Source: Atrichornis clamosus (taxonomy: Eukaryota > Chordata > Aves > Passeriformes > Menuridae). Taken from it: a DNA stretch of 64,000 bases. Both the position numbers and the translations under genes were made by a program. Under the pieces are notes generated by a model. The model was not told where the DNA came from, ran no database searches, and saw only the letters and a program-made list of their open reading frames with translations. Positions 48,348-61,445 of the stretch are shown in pieces. Location of the stretch: positions 1-64,000 of the forward strand of contig WBMZ01009005.1 of assembly GCA_013400975.1 (NCBI GenBank), in the 5' to 3' direction. Positions within the stretch are counted from its first letter, which is position 1. Every line of letters starts with the position of its first letter.

Positions 48348-50334
48348 TTAAAAATGAAGCAGCCTTCCAAAAGTCTTGTGTTAAACCTACTAATCTGATG
48401 TGGATGCAACTATAAAGCATTTAAAATGGCACTACGTGCTGATGATTGGGGGTTCAATATCAAATTATCTTTTTCTGAGGGAGAGCAGGTCTTCAAAACT
48501 GTGTTCTAAAAACTGGCATACTACATATTCTTGCTGCAATAAAAAAAAAAAGCAAAACCAAGGGATAGCTTTGTCTTTTAAAAGAACAATGATAAAATAT
48601 TTAGTCACTTAATTAACATTGGGATATAAGAAACAGAAAACTAATAGCTACAACACAAAGTTCATTTTTAGAAAATCATTCTGATTAATATCCCATTTCC
48701 AAATTCCGACCAACTCTGCAGTCTACATTCTGACCAAAATTGGTCATATAGAAAGTTAAAGGTTGTAATGGAGCCTTTCAAAGCAACATACCACTTCAAA
48801 CATGAGTGCTTTAAAACTTGATAGTCTCATATCAAACTGTTGTCCTCTGCCTTTCTATTTGTACTCTAATAAGAAAAAATATGGAGTGTAGCAAAATTAA
48901 TTGACTGAGCACTGAATATTTTCTTAGTATGAACTGAAAAGCATACATAAGTACAGCTATGTTGTGGGTTTTTTAAAATTCTAATTTAGATAAATAGTAG
49001 GGCAGCATAGTTGCAAGTAAACCATACATAGAACAAATCCTAGGTTATGAGCAGATTTGTGTGTTTGCCCTTTTTTTCTTTGCATGTCCATCAAGTTTTC
49101 TTGTGTCTTGTCATATTCAGGATGGCCTATTCTGAAATTAATACAATTGAAATCTTGACTTTTTTTAGTGATAAGTATGTATCATACCCCTCCACCATAA
49201 AACAATTTCCAAAAGTATCATCCAACTTTTATTTAAATGCAGGTGTACTATTACATATATCTAAATGCCTACACGTATTTTTCCTTACTCACTAACACTT
49301 TCCTCAAACCATCTGATTAGAACTGGTTTCCATTTAAGATGCATTACATCTAGCAGAATTTATTAACTCACTTAGGGGGCCTAAAAAATGAGTACTCTTG
49401 TCCTTTGCATATTCACTAACACAAGACTCAAATATCAAAAGTGCTTTTGGAGTAATTCCAAGAAACATAATGCATGAGGGTTCTCTTAAAACTTATTTGA
49501 AAATGTCTCTACTTCTTACTGAAGACAGCTAAAAGAAGAAAAGTAAATAATTCTTTTTGCAGTAACCCAGAAGTGTTGCCATCCACACAACCTGTGTGAC
49601 TCTGATTCAATGGTGTGTTTGATGGAGGTAAAAATCTATGAGTTTCATGGCAGTATCTTAACAGCAGGCTCTATCCTGCCCCATGTCAAATCTGAAAGCA
49701 GTTCAAAGCTTTGGGAAGCAAGAAAATAGCAGGAAAAGTAATGCAACAACACAGAAAAGCCAGGAATAATCACTGAAGGTGCAAAAATCTGACTATCGTG
49801 CTCTAAGGCTGACACGATTTTACTTCTAGCAGTCAGGTAAGTATGAGTCCTGTTGATGTCACTAAAAGTGACATCACTTTAAAAAGTAATTTACAGTCAT
49901 ACAAAGTTCATTGGAATAAATAATGTGAACCTATATTTTGAAGAGAACATTATGCAGATCAAAAGGCCCTGAGCTTGAGCAGTGGGATTTCAGATGTCTT
50001 TTAGTTAAGTCTAGACATTCTCCTGCTTAGCATGCTGGCTGCTTTCAGTTCCATTCTGAGATATTTCCCTTTACAATGACAATATAGATCATTCTCAGGA
50101 GACTTTTTATTTCATCATGTTACACTATCACATAACTTTTAGGCCTCTGTCTTCTTCCTGTGGATTAGTCTTAAAATGATCTTCTCTGACCTTTTTATGT
50201 GAATGATTTTATGCAAAATGAAAGTGAAGCATCATTCTGAAAGGAACAATATTGCTTTTTGCCATTATATTTCAAGTCTATTCTGTCACTGTATTTGACA
50301 ATCAGTTAAAGCAACAAAATCCCAGCTCTTCCTG
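48348..50334. other. Unique sequence
   Basis: No gene seen. It contains the inverted repeat at 49854. Confidence 0.5.
49854..49876. repeat. Perfect 10-bp inverted repeat with CRE-like arms
   Basis: TGATGTCACT, loop AAA, then AGTGACATCA. Each arm contains TGATGTCA or TGACATCA, one base away from the CREB/ATF site TGACGTCA. It can form a hairpin or a pair of inverted binding sites; function is inference. Confidence 0.75.
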
Positions 50335-50545
50335 GTGCTAGTGACCCCAGAGCTCAAGCTTCTCCAGGTCCCTCTGGATGGCATCCCATCCCTCAGATGT
50401 ATCAACTGCACCACTCAGTTTGGTGTCATCTCAATCCCTTTGTCTATGCCATTAATGAAGATATTAAATAGCACTGGTTCCAACAGGGACCCCTGAGGGA
50501 CACCACTTGTCACTGATGTCCATCAGGACTCTGAGTTGTTGATCA
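50335..50545 (-). mobile_element. CR1 LINE fragment, minus orientation
   Basis: CCAGGTCCCTCTGGATGGCA, CTCAGTTTGGTGTCATCTCA and GACCCCTGAGGGACACCACT are the antisense of the CR1 coding region that encodes the conserved part just after the polymerase core. Both ends of the element are missing. Confidence 0.85.
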
Positions 50546-50563
50546 CTACTCTCTAGATGTAGT

Positions 50564-50625
50564 TAGTTACTATGAAATCTACTTATTACTGTCTAGTTAC
50601 AAGTAGTTACTATCTAGTTACTATC
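50564..50625 (+). repeat. Irregular TAGTTAC repeats
   Basis: Four copies of TAGTTAC within 60 bases (50564, 50594, 50604, 50615), next to the truncated edge of the CR1 fragment. Probably slippage or junction filler. Confidence 0.6.
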
Positions 50626-51109
50626 ATGGGCAGGGCAGGTTGGCCATAGCTTTGTAAAGGCAATTGCCTGAACCTGTATAGAGTATTAGTTAAGCTAGCA
50701 CTTTTTAAATCCTCTGAGCCATGCCAGACCTCTAGCAATCCTACGATTAAAGAACTAATACATTGAAATTAATGTTTAATTTACATTCCATTTTACATGC
50801 AGTATGTTTATTGCAATACAGTAAAGACTTACTTGGGTATCTTACAGTGTTAAGCATGCCTTTGTTTTAGCAAGCAATTTGTGACGTTGATGAAATATCA
50901 CCAGGATAATAATTTATTTTGCACTTAACTGTGTTTCCTCATTTGTAAACCTTTGTATGCACCGTGGCCTTGTAATAAACGTGGTTAACTTCTTTCTATC
51001 TTCAGTCCAAGCAGTTCCTTGAAGAGCAAAAGCAAGTGTCTAATTTGTACCTTGCTATTTATTAATCTGCTGTATTATTGTGTCAAATATCTTTCTAAAG
51101 TTTGTTATG

Positions 51110-51699
51110 TGTCGTGGTATAACCCCAGCCCGTAACTCAGCCCCGCACTGCTGCTCACTCACTCCCCCACCAGCAGGATGGGGGAGAGAATTCAAAGGCT
51201 AAAAGTGAAAAACTTGCTTTGAGATAGAGGAAGTCGAACAGGTAAAGCAAGAGCCACACATGCAAGCAAAGCAAAGCAGAGCAAATAAAGGAATCCATTC
51301 ACCACTTCCCATGGGCAGGCAGGTCTTCAGCCATCTGCAGGAGAGCAGGGCCCCTTGACACGTGATGGTGACTCAGGTTGACAAAAGCCATCACTTCAAA
51401 TGTCCCCTCTTTCCTTCTTCTTCCCCCAGCTTTACATGCTGAGCAGACAGTAAGGTTTATCCCTTGGGTCAGTCGGGGTCAGCTGTCCCAGCTGTGTCCC
51501 CTCCCACTCCTCGTGCACCCCCAGCCCCTTGCTGGTGGGGTGAGCTGAGGAGCTAAAAAAGCCTTGACTACGTGTAAGCTCTGCTCAGCAACAGCTAAAA
51601 CATTATGTTAACAACCTTTTTTCCATCAGAAATCCAGAATATAGCCCTGTATCAGCTACTATGAAGAAAATAAACTCTATCTCATCCTAGACCAGCAGA
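51110..51699 (-). mobile_element. Solo LTR (ERVL-like)
   Basis: Plus-strand ends are TGTCGTGGTATAACCCCAGC and CATCCTAGACCAGCAGA. At 590 bp it is the same subfamily as the copies at 23.7, 32.1 and 36.4 kb, with CCCATGGGCAGGCAGGTCTTC and the TTCTTCTTCCCCCAGCTTTA segment. Flanks TTATG (51105-51109) and ATATG (51700-51704) match at four of five positions, supporting a 5-bp target duplication. It keeps CpG at its left end (TGTCGTGG), unlike the copy at 23.7 kb. Confidence 0.93.
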
Positions 51700-53117
51700 A
51701 TATGTTAAACACAAAACTCAAATCCCAATTTCGCCATATTTGTTATGCCTTCCTTAAGGAGCTTCTGAGTTTTTAAAGCCAGATCATATTTTTGACTTTG
51801 CAATTAACTATAAATTTATGCAGGGTCTTTCTCGCTGCAAAATTAGAGTTGCCAGATAATTTATTGGTTTTTCCCTACTTTTTAATTAGATCTTACCAGA
51901 ATTTGGCATCCTAGGTTCCTATCTTCTAAGGCTCCTTTCCCTCAAATGAGTCTTACTGCCAAGTTGGGAAAATGCGATGATAAAACCAAAGCCAGGAGGT
52001 TTATACTAGCAAGGCATGAAAAAAATCAACACTAAAACTTCAAGAAATAAGACCTGAAGTATTTATTCAGACAAGTTTGCCAACTTTTGAGCTTTTACTC
52101 CTCAGTCAGAATTGTGTAGGTATAGATGGCACATACCAAAGAGTACTGACTTCTGTAAACTCAGAGTAGGCAAATGCAGCTGTAAACCTGATGTCCAAAC
52201 ACTCAGTAAAGCACCTACAGTTTCTGAGGGCTACATAAATATGCTGCTTCTATGGAGATGCATTTTTCAGAAGAATTTTAGTTTCAGAAAGCTGAACATT
52301 TTTGTATGTGCAGCAAGCACACAGTGATCCTTCCTACAAAGTTAGAGATGCTTAAAATAGACTATGAGGTTTTTTTGAATATAATCTTGAGACACTATAA
52401 ATGCACACAAATAGATAGTTTCTTAAAACCAGTTTCAATATTTAATTGTGCTCTGCTAAGCTGTATTCTTTTCCTGGTTTTCCTCTTTTTTAGTTTCTCT
52501 TCGTAGCTCAACCCCTTGGTATAATATATAACCTCACGACATATCACTGTTTTCCTTTCACAGTAATTTTCAGTGATACATAATGTCAATTTTAATTTTT
52601 TAATAAGAAATAAAGAAATTATAGTATTGATCTAGTGGGTGTTTTTGAGGTTTGGGGGTTTTTTGTAGAAAGGTAAAACATAGTTTTAGTTACAGATCAA
52701 GTAAATGATAATAGAGAAGTTCTGGAAAGATTCAGCCTTGCTGTAAAGGTATGCATCATACAATTAGGAATAATTTGGTTCAAGATACTGTGAGACTTCT
52801 GATAAACACAGGAACAGTCTCCTGTACTGGATTTTTCAAATAATTTAAATTAAAGCAACAACAATCTGTCAGTGGTGTCCCATCCAAAATAACTAATATA
52901 TATGTTAAAGTGACAGGTTATAGATTAAAATTACATTTCTGATCAAAATATGTTCTTGGTTACAGATGAGTTAATATTGAGTAATTTATTTGACTTGCTG
53001 AAGACATTCTAATGAAAGCAGATATAAAGTGGTTTCACAAGATGCATCAGCTGTAACATAATGTGAGCCTTATCATGTTACATGTCAAGTATCAGTATCT
53101 CTCCCTCGGCATTGCAG
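51700..53117. other. Unique AT-rich sequence
   Basis: No feature seen other than chance ORFs. Confidence 0.5.
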
Positions 53118-53156
53118 TGGGATCGAGAGGTGAGCAAAAGCTCATCTACGTGGAAG
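53118..53156 (+). CDS. Possible 39-nt micro-exon, gene unidentified
   Basis: A strong acceptor (TCTCTCCCTCGGCATTGCAG) is followed by 39 bases ending at AAG|GTAAAA. Three CpGs survive in and beside it, unusual for this region. Two of the three frames are open: WDREVSKSSSTWK, or GSRGEQKLIYVE after two leading bases. The 39-nt length preserves frame. A competing donor (GAG|GTGAGC) lies 12 bases in. It cannot be joined directly to the candidate exon at 36095 without meeting a stop. Confidence 0.22.
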
Positions 53157-53869
53157 GTAAAATAGGTAAAATAAAACCTCACCGTACACTAGAAGCTCAA
53201 GGATTCAACTAATGGAACAAATTCTCTATGGGAAAGTTTTACTGTCTGGTTTTAGATCTATTTATGCATCAATATATATGTGTATATTTTTAAAATTGCT
53301 AGAGGACTTACTGTGCCACTTCCATCCCAATTATTCTATGGAAGCTGAATATGCTTGTGGTACAGACCAGTCTGGGAGACAAAATCAGGAAGCAGAATCA
53401 GGGCCTCATTGTGCTAAACAACCAACAGATGAATCAAGCTAACAATCGAGAAGCAACTATTTGCATTTGAAAAAAGAGTGAAATGAATTTGCTACACTGA
53501 CGTCTTAATCCTTCTAATCCTGCAGGTAGCTTAATTCAAGTCAATGTCATCACTTGCTTGAGTAAAACAAGCAGGATTTAGTTCTTTCTCAGTGCGGTGC
53601 ATTAATTAAATGGGGGGCAGAGAGCACTAAAACAGACATACAACAGGCTTGCCTTCAAGTCCTTTGTGTCTGTCTGAGAGGAAGACAGAGACTCAAAATT
53701 GATGTTTTTCCTTTCAAAGGGCAGATTGTGCATGCTGTTCTTTTTACATTTCAGTCTTTCATCAGGGAATAATGAAAGACACTGCATTTTCCTCTACAAG
53801 GCTTGTTTGCACTGGAAAATTCACTAGCACATTTATAGTAAGGTATAATCAGACCAGTGTGACAACCCA

Positions 53870-54800
53870 TTGCTAATATTGTTATGCCAGAATTGTTACA
53901 CCATAAATGTCTTCATTTGAACAGCACCTGTGTTCTGAAAGTATGAACATAGGTGGCTGCACTGCTATGCCTGCAGAAGTCTTCACCCCCTGCCCAGGAC
54001 CATTTCCTATGTAGTTTAAGTGGCCTCCTACGAACTGGTTGATGCTCTTGTTGAAATACTCAATTCCATATCTACACAAAGAGCTTCAACAATTGCCACA
54101 AAATCCCCTCTGGCTGGGCTTATCACAGGCACCCACAATACCTTCTGCCAATATAATTCAGGGATTAATCCCCATCCAACAGGGAATTTGGAGTTCCATA
54201 TGCCCACCATACAATCGGGGCAATTATATGATCAGCCTTGACCTCTCTCCACTATGATGCTTGTTAGACCTTTGCTCCCTTATCTCCAAAGCTACCTCTT
54301 TCCTTCCAGATAAGGACCAGAATTAAACCTTTTGGCAGTGCCAAATGTGGCTGTGCCAATTTTTTGCAGAGAAGCAGGTTTCTAGGAAGGTGGTGGGATC
54401 CCACAGGGATAAGAGAGGATAGAGGAAGATCTGTAAGGCTCTAAGGAAAGTACAGATAAGACCAATAGATAGCAAAAGAAAAGGGGTATGAGATGCTATG
54501 AAAAGGCAGGACTCCCTCATTCTCTTCACAGCCAATGCTCCCTTTCAGACTTTTCTCATTCCTGTGGTGGTCTGGAAAATCATGTTGCTTACCACTTTCT
54601 ACCCTCCAGAGCTTCACAAATTGGAGAGAAAAGCAAGAGGCAAGGGTATCCCATTGAAGAAGGAAAGGATGTAAAGCACAGCAAAGCCAGAGTGACACCA
54701 TATAGATGTAGGCATATGTTCCTCAGGTGGAACAGAAAACTTTTTGGGAAGAGACACAATTTTTCAGGGTAAAACAACTCCATCATCATCTCAGGAAGAG
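53870..54800. other. Unexplained ORF-rich block
   Basis: About 0.9 kb with a higher G+C content than its neighbours and overlapping short open frames on both strands (for example 53882-54079 and 54441-54701 on minus, 54488-54772 on plus). No domain or repeat family is recognisable. It ends where the next CR1 begins. It may be an old repeat or a decayed gene piece. Confidence 0.3.
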
Positions 54801-54829
54801 ACAAAATGGTCCATCTTACGATAAAACAG

Positions 54830-55529
54830 CTACAGGATAGTATGTCCTGGAAAGCAGCTCTGCAGAGAAGGACCTGAGGGTCCTGGTGGATAACAAGCTG
54901 CCCATGAGCCAGCAGTGTGTCCTTGTGGCCAAGAAGGCCAGTGGTATCCTGGAGTACATTAGGAAGAACTTTTCCAGCAGGATGAGGGAGGTGATCCTGC
55001 CCCTCTGCTCAGTCCTGGTGAGACCTCATCTGGAATGCTGTGTCCCTTTTGTGGCTCCTCAGTGCAGGAAAGAAAAGGAATGACTGGAGAGGATCGAGTG
55101 GAGGGCTAGCTTAGGGGACCTGATGATCTCTGTTAGGAGGATGCTGAGAGAGCCAGGTTTGTTCAGCCTGAAGAGATGACTGAGAAGGGGATCTTGTCAA
55201 TGCACACAAATATCTTAAGCGCAAGGATTGAAAAGGTGGGGCCAGGCTCTTTTCAGTGGTGCCCAGTGACAGGACAAGGAGCAAGGGGTCCAAACAGAAA
55301 CACAACAAGTTCCATCTGAATATGAGGAAAAATTTATTTACTGTGAGGGTAACAGAGCACTGGAAGAGGCTGCTCAGAGAGTTTGTGGTCTCTTTTTCTG
55401 GAGACATTTAAAACACTCCTGGATGCAATCCTGTGCAGCCTGCTCTGGGTGAACCTGCTTTAGCAGGGGAGTTAGACCAGATGGACTCCAGAGGTCCCTT
55501 CAACCTCAACCATTTTGTGATTCTGTGAT
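54830..55529 (+). mobile_element. CR1 LINE, C-terminal coding part and complete 3' end
   Basis: The best-preserved CR1 here. An open frame (54886-55083) encodes the reverse-transcriptase C-terminal part with SREVILPL-type and VRPHLEC motifs (here MREVILPLCSVLVRPHLECC). Past it the usual order follows: AGGTTTGTTCAGCCTGAAGA, CCAGTGACAGGACAAGGAGC, GAGTTAGACCAGATGGACTC and the terminal TTTTGTGATTCTGTGAT at 55529. It is 5'-truncated to 700 bp and carries frameshifts. Confidence 0.95.
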
Positions 55530-58500
55530 ACAGGAAAGACTGTATCAGACCCTACTTGAAACCATGGGGCAAGAACTTCAAATGCAATTATTAAAAAAGC
55601 GAAAAGAAAAAGAAAAAAGCAGAACTTTATCTTACCCTGATTTATCTTCCCTACTCAATAATTTTCCCTATATTATTTTTTCCTCTTCATCTGCAAGGCC
55701 AACAAAATGTCTGCATGGCAAACTTCACACCTGCCAGCACCATGATTCTCCCCTCTACCAGCTGCTTTTAATTGTCAGGTTTGGCACAGGTGGAAGAAAA
55801 AACTAGAACCATTATTAACTGTTTCTGGGCTGTTCCCTTATCAGACATTGCATGAGCCTACATGTAATATTTTCTACTAATTTTAAATGTTATAGTAACT
55901 AGGTTAAAAACAATAAGCTGTGACACTCAATGCTGTTATCCAATGTGGTGTCTCAGCCCTGTAATCCTAACAAAAGGCAGGATGAGGGGTATTGTGAGTC
56001 GTTTTAAGTTGTCCTTAAATAGGAGAGGAAATAAAACACAGATTTTTTTTCCCTCTTGCCTTTTTTGTAGTAAACAGCAGAACAAATGTTCTTCTAACCT
56101 AAATGGGAATATAAAACCAGTGCTGTATCATAGCAACAGACAGAGGTTTGTCTCAATATTTGAATGATTATGAACATCCTTGTTAAGTGTGTAGTATACT
56201 GCTATGTCATGAGAAAAACCTAGTAAATTAGTGCTATAAAAGTGAGATGTTGAAGATGAGTATCTTAGATTCCTTAATGATGGTATTTATTTAGCATTGC
56301 AAGAGTGAATTCTTATTCCCAGGCATCCTTTTTAATAACAGAAGACAGACTATAAGAAGAGGAATAATAAGTTCTGACATACTGGGAGCAAAAACCCTCA
56401 GATGTATTTTGAAGATGTACTTCACAATTTCCAAATCAATGTGCATAGTAACCTTTTTCAGGAATAAGTTTTCATGTTGACTGTTCAAACTGGGTGGATT
56501 GTCAACAAGGTGTAATAAGAAAAGGTTGTTTTATTGAAGTTTGTGGCAAAAATAGCATCTTTTTTAGCATTTCGTATGTATTTGTTCAGAACAGGGGTTC
56601 TGTGGTAGGCTGAATTTTTTTTTTTAGATGATTTCTTGCACCAGGTTACTTAAGTCTATTTTGTCCAATTCTAAAATATTGTGCGTTGTAACCAAGCAAC
56701 ACGACTAACGTTTTGAAAAGCACCTAACTGGGCTCTTACACCAGGGCTACAGTCACAGAAAAATGCGCTGTTGCAATGTGTGCCTTGCAAGGACATTTCT
56801 GTCTGGGGAAATCACTCCGTAGCTGCCTGGGATGAGACACCATGCACCCCAGGAGAGGTACGTCTGTGTTTGTGTGTGCAGGTACGTGTGCATGGGTGTA
56901 TAAAAGTAGGGCTCACGGATAGGGAGCATAAAACCCCAGCAAGTCATATAAAGAGCCACTACAGCTGGTCAGTAAGACATATGGGGGGAAATGTGTCTTA
57001 AAAAAGACAGTAATATAACCCTGGGTGGCATGAAGTGCTTGCAGTAAACTAGGATCCAGAGTAATGGAGCTAATTGGAGACCAGGCTTCGTTTGTGTGCT
57101 GACACTCCCTGCCACATGTCAGTTGTTTTATTCAGGGTAAAAAATATTCAGCAGGAAGGATTGAAAGTATTCTCTCTTTCCAGGACAACCTTCTTATTGT
57201 CTGAAAAACAGAAATTGTTATGAGGAACATGGAGAACGCAGCCAAAATCACCTAACATGGCTTATTACCCTGAAGCCATACTTTAAGGAACAGGAATGAT
57301 TTTTGACATGTGCCTTTAATTTGTAGGAATCAGTAAATATTTCCCAGTGATGAATCCTGACTGGGGAGAAGCAGTTGTTCCAGCTGTGACCACGCCTCTG
57401 CTTGTTCCACTCAAAGAACTGCCAAATGAGAGTATTCTTCTTCAGGGAGAAGTTTGGAGGAAGAAAAAGCATCCCTATTCTTTTGCCACAGCAACTTAAT
57501 CAATTTTTCCCTAAAATTTCATAACAACTGGTACTCTGACTGCATCAGAGCACTTAGGGCTTGACAGCACACCCATGGTTAGCCCATGAACACTGGAGTA
57601 GGCAGGGACCTCACCACCACATCCCATTTTGGTTTGAGTGCCAGTCTCTTAAGTTCCAGTCTCTGCATATATCTGCTTTGTGAAATACTGATTGCTGGCT
57701 TCAGAGATGTATTGTGGGCCTTGGCACAAACTGACTGCTCAGTGTTGGCTCTCTCTGTGGCAAAATGTTTTGGGCTAAATCTGTCCCTTACAGAGAATAG
57801 GGAGTAGCATGGACAGCTGGGGTCTATGGGTTAGCAGTAGGACTTCAATGGGATTTTAGTCCTTTTAGTCTTTTTAAAATATAGTACTGGGGGCTTCTAA
57901 AGTGCTTTAAAAACTGTATAACTTCCCCTAACAGAGGAAAGACTTTAAATAAGGCTCTTGATTTCTGAGGGGTTTTTTGAGCTGCAATGTTTTGATTTGA
58001 TTCTAAACTAAAACATATTGATTTTTCTAATGATGTAGGCCAAAGTCATCTAATATGCTCCTTTAGAGAAGCTCTGACAAATACAGAGAAAACATAGAGA
58101 AAGATACTGAAAGGCTAAATAGGATATGCATGGAATGCCTTAATTTTGCTACAAGCTGGGCTAATTAACTCTAATTCTTTTTAATGAAAGGGGTGATAAA
58201 CAAAGCTATATTCAAGCTCTTGTCTCTTATCCTTTCCTTTCTTCAATGCTGATATTACTCTATTGTCTTTCTTCTCTGATTTCTATAGGTGTAAGAGAAG
58301 AATCAGGCCCTTTCATTTTAAGGACGAAATTCTTGATATCAGAACTCTGAAAAGCAGGGCAGAATAGGAAAGACAACCACTTCCCTGAGCTGGCTGCTGG
58401 AGGTACCTGAAGGTGATATCCCCCTTGGAAACAGCTTGCCTGCACTGCAACATTACTTCTTTTGGGAAAATGGGCATGTTCATTTCTCCTGAACATGAAA

Positions 58501-60820
58501 ATTTGACAGGTTTTAGTCAAGATTCTTTTTCCTGTAACCACTCTCTCCCCTTATATTGCTATTGTAGAGGTAGATTTTTCTTTAAATTAAAATGAGAGTT
58601 TCAGAGTCCCCTCTATTGTGTAATAGCAATGGATAACGGCCTGTAGTTCTTTGTCATTGAAAAATACATGCTTTCAGCTGAAAAGATGCGTTTTTCTTAT
58701 CCTTGATCTCTCTTCCCAGACACTCTGAAATCTAGGAAATGATGCAGCAGATGCTGAGCTGAAAACTAGAAGACATGTATGATTTAAGTGTCAGCTGCCT
58801 GGTATTTACTGTTCTTTTAGTTCACTATGATAGAAGACTGCAGCTGTGCAAATTAAAATAGAAATCTTAAAAGGATAATAATTTTTAGTTATTTTTTTCC
58901 AGCTAGTTTTTTTAAACTTTCAAAACTATATATTCTTTGTCAATTAAAATCAAGATATATTTCATTAAACTTTTTTTATGTGTTAATTTTGTTGTTGCCA
59001 GGGGCAACTACAAAAGAAATAAACAGCCAGTGTGTTCCATGCTTGTTTTCTCTTTGTTACTGTGTCATGGGCAAAACATTTGTGAGGATAAACTCATCGT
59101 CATAATTTTGCTCTGTTAAATTGACTGGTAATTGTTTCTGTTCACAACAGCCTCTGTAGACTCCAGGAAGATGGAAGGGCTGCTGGGCTCCATTCTAGCT
59201 AATTTTGGAATGAGGTGGGGTTTTATAGTTGATGATATCACCTATACACCAACCCAGTGATCACCTGTATTGTTTAACCATTGGCCCTTAGCTATTCCTT
59301 GGGAATGTTTTAAAAACAAAAGTCCTGGACACCATTGCTATGTGGGTATTCTTGAACCTCACTCTTCCATATAAGGAGTCATATATAAAGGAGTCAAAAT
59401 AAATAATTTGGGTGTACTACACTTGAACAGTCTGTATGGTGTATGAGGGAAACTTCCTGTATTGCTGTTTGTGACTATTTTTCCCCCTCAATCCACATTT
59501 TCAAATTTTAAGCACAAACTGCACTCCAGAAATGAGCAGCCCAACAGTATTTCTTACTGGTCTCAGAACAGGCAACGCCTGAAGGGGTTACAAAGATCAA
59601 TGAGGGAGCTTTGGAAGGATGACTAACACAAAAATTTCAGCTATGGAAAGGAATGAAGCTATTGAAGAGAGGAAAACTCAGACTAAGGAATCGGTGACCT
59701 CTAAAACAAAAGGTTCAGCTCCAATTCTATTGAAAGTACATTAAAGTCACTGTGATTTTTCTGTAGTCCATAAAGAAGGCTTAGGTTTCTGTCTGTTACT
59801 TTGTCACCCCTCCATGTATAAATAATCAAATTTTTAAAGAAAGGTGAAATGTTTTGCAATATTTTGATGCTCTCTTGAGACACTGTCACATCCTTCATGT
59901 GCAGACTGATTTTTCCCTCCTTTATCCTACCTATCACCCAATAGTATCATTTTTTCCATTGGATGGATAAAAGATTATATTGCTGTGATGGTTAATCACT
60001 CATAGTCAAGGATAAAAATATCACAGTGGAGCAGGATGAGTTAAATTTAACGGGTGTGTAACTGTCAGGCATGTACAGGATAAGCATTTTATTACGTACA
60101 TCTCAGTGCCACTCAGTTCACACTGTGCTCCACAAATATTGGCAAGGAAATATGTCATGTGCCAGGGAATGAGTAATAGAGATTTGTGTGAAATATGGAT
60201 GCCAGAGAATGTCTAATTATAGCTCTTGAAAGACCAAACAATAACCTAACAAAATCCAACAGAATCATTCCCTCAAAGCAAAAGTGGATTAATGATTTCT
60301 GCAGACAACTGACAATACTGAGAGTCTCTGAAATTCCTGTGTAGTCAAGAACCCATGGGTAAAGAAGTGGCCTAGATCTGTGGAAAAAAGGTTCTTGTCA
60401 TGACAGAGTGCAGGATGAAATCATCTTTAATTGTGCAGAAGGCATTCCAGCATCTTAAAATATAAAACTGTGTGTTAAGCTATGTTGGAATCAGGGAAGG
60501 AGCAGCTTTTCCCCAACTAAAAAAAATAAATCTGACTTGTACTTTCAACATTCAAAATAAGGCAGCAGATGGAGTTGCTAGGAGACAGAAGGCAAAGAAC
60601 AAGAGCATGAATGTGCTCTGGTGTCTCTACACAATAGCAGAGAGTATATGAAACGAGCTGGAGCTACAGATCTCACCATCAGCTATGACTGTTACAAGTG
60701 ATGAAATGCAGTCTTTGCACTAACCAGGTGAATGGTAAATCTGAACAATTTTAATAAGAGGCTCTTGTATGAGAATTATATTATGTGATATTTAATGCTG
60801 CTCTGTAGGAAATCCTTGTA
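55530..60820. other. Unique sequence, no gene seen
   Basis: More than 5 kb without CR1, LTR, RNA gene or convincing exon. ORFs are short and overlap on opposite strands. Confidence 0.5.
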
Positions 60821-61445
60821 ACCACAGAATTACAGTATAATTCAGATAGGAGGGACCTCGGGAGGTCTAGTCCAAACTCCTGCTTAAACCATGACCAGCT
60901 CTGAGGTCAGACCAGGATGCTCATGGCTTTATCAAGTCATCTCTTCCATGAATGAAGATGACATAACCTCTCTGCACAACCTGCTCCTCCTGACAGCACT
61001 CATGGGAGTAAAGGTTTTCTTCATGTCCTCTCTGAGCAACTCTTCTATTAATTTGTGCCTCACACTTCTCACCACTGTGAAACACATGGCTCCATCTCCT
61101 TGCTGACAGACATCCCTACAGATACTGGGGTCTGCTGTCAGGTCTCTCCAGAGCCATCTCTTCTCCAGGCTGAGCAAACCCCACTCCCACAGCTTCTCTT
61201 CATGGGACAAATGGCCCAGCCACGATCATCCTGGTGGCCCCTGCTGAACTTGTCCTAGTTTATTTCTGCCTCCTGTACTGAAGGCCTAAAACTGGACACA
61301 GGATTATTCATGTGACCTAACAAATGCTGGCTCCTCTCCTGTTCATACAGTTCTGGATGATATCAGACATCTTCAGCATCTTTTGCCAAGATTCACTGCT
61401 GGCTCACGTGTGGCTCTTGGCTAATTTTGAACCCACCAATACAGG
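60821..61445 (-). mobile_element. CR1 LINE, 3' part, minus orientation
   Basis: It begins with the reversed terminus ACCACAGAATTACAGTATAA. Antisense CR1 landmarks follow in order: GGGAGGTCTAGTCCAAACTC, CTCTGAGGTCAGACCAGGAT, TCTTCTCCAGGCTGAGCAAA, ATCATCCTGGTGGCCCCTGC and CTAAAACTGGACACAGGATT. The apparent ORFs on both strands through it derive from the element. Confidence 0.92.

Noticed and set aside
49830..49836. 7-nt micro-exon between acceptor-like and donor-like signals
   Set aside because: The signals overlap too closely to be convincing without RNA evidence.
51006..51062. Possible exon after TTCTTTCTATCTTCAG (SKQFLEEQKQ...)
   Set aside because: Good acceptor, but no consensus donor, and the frame ends quickly. 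It may be chance or repeat-derived.
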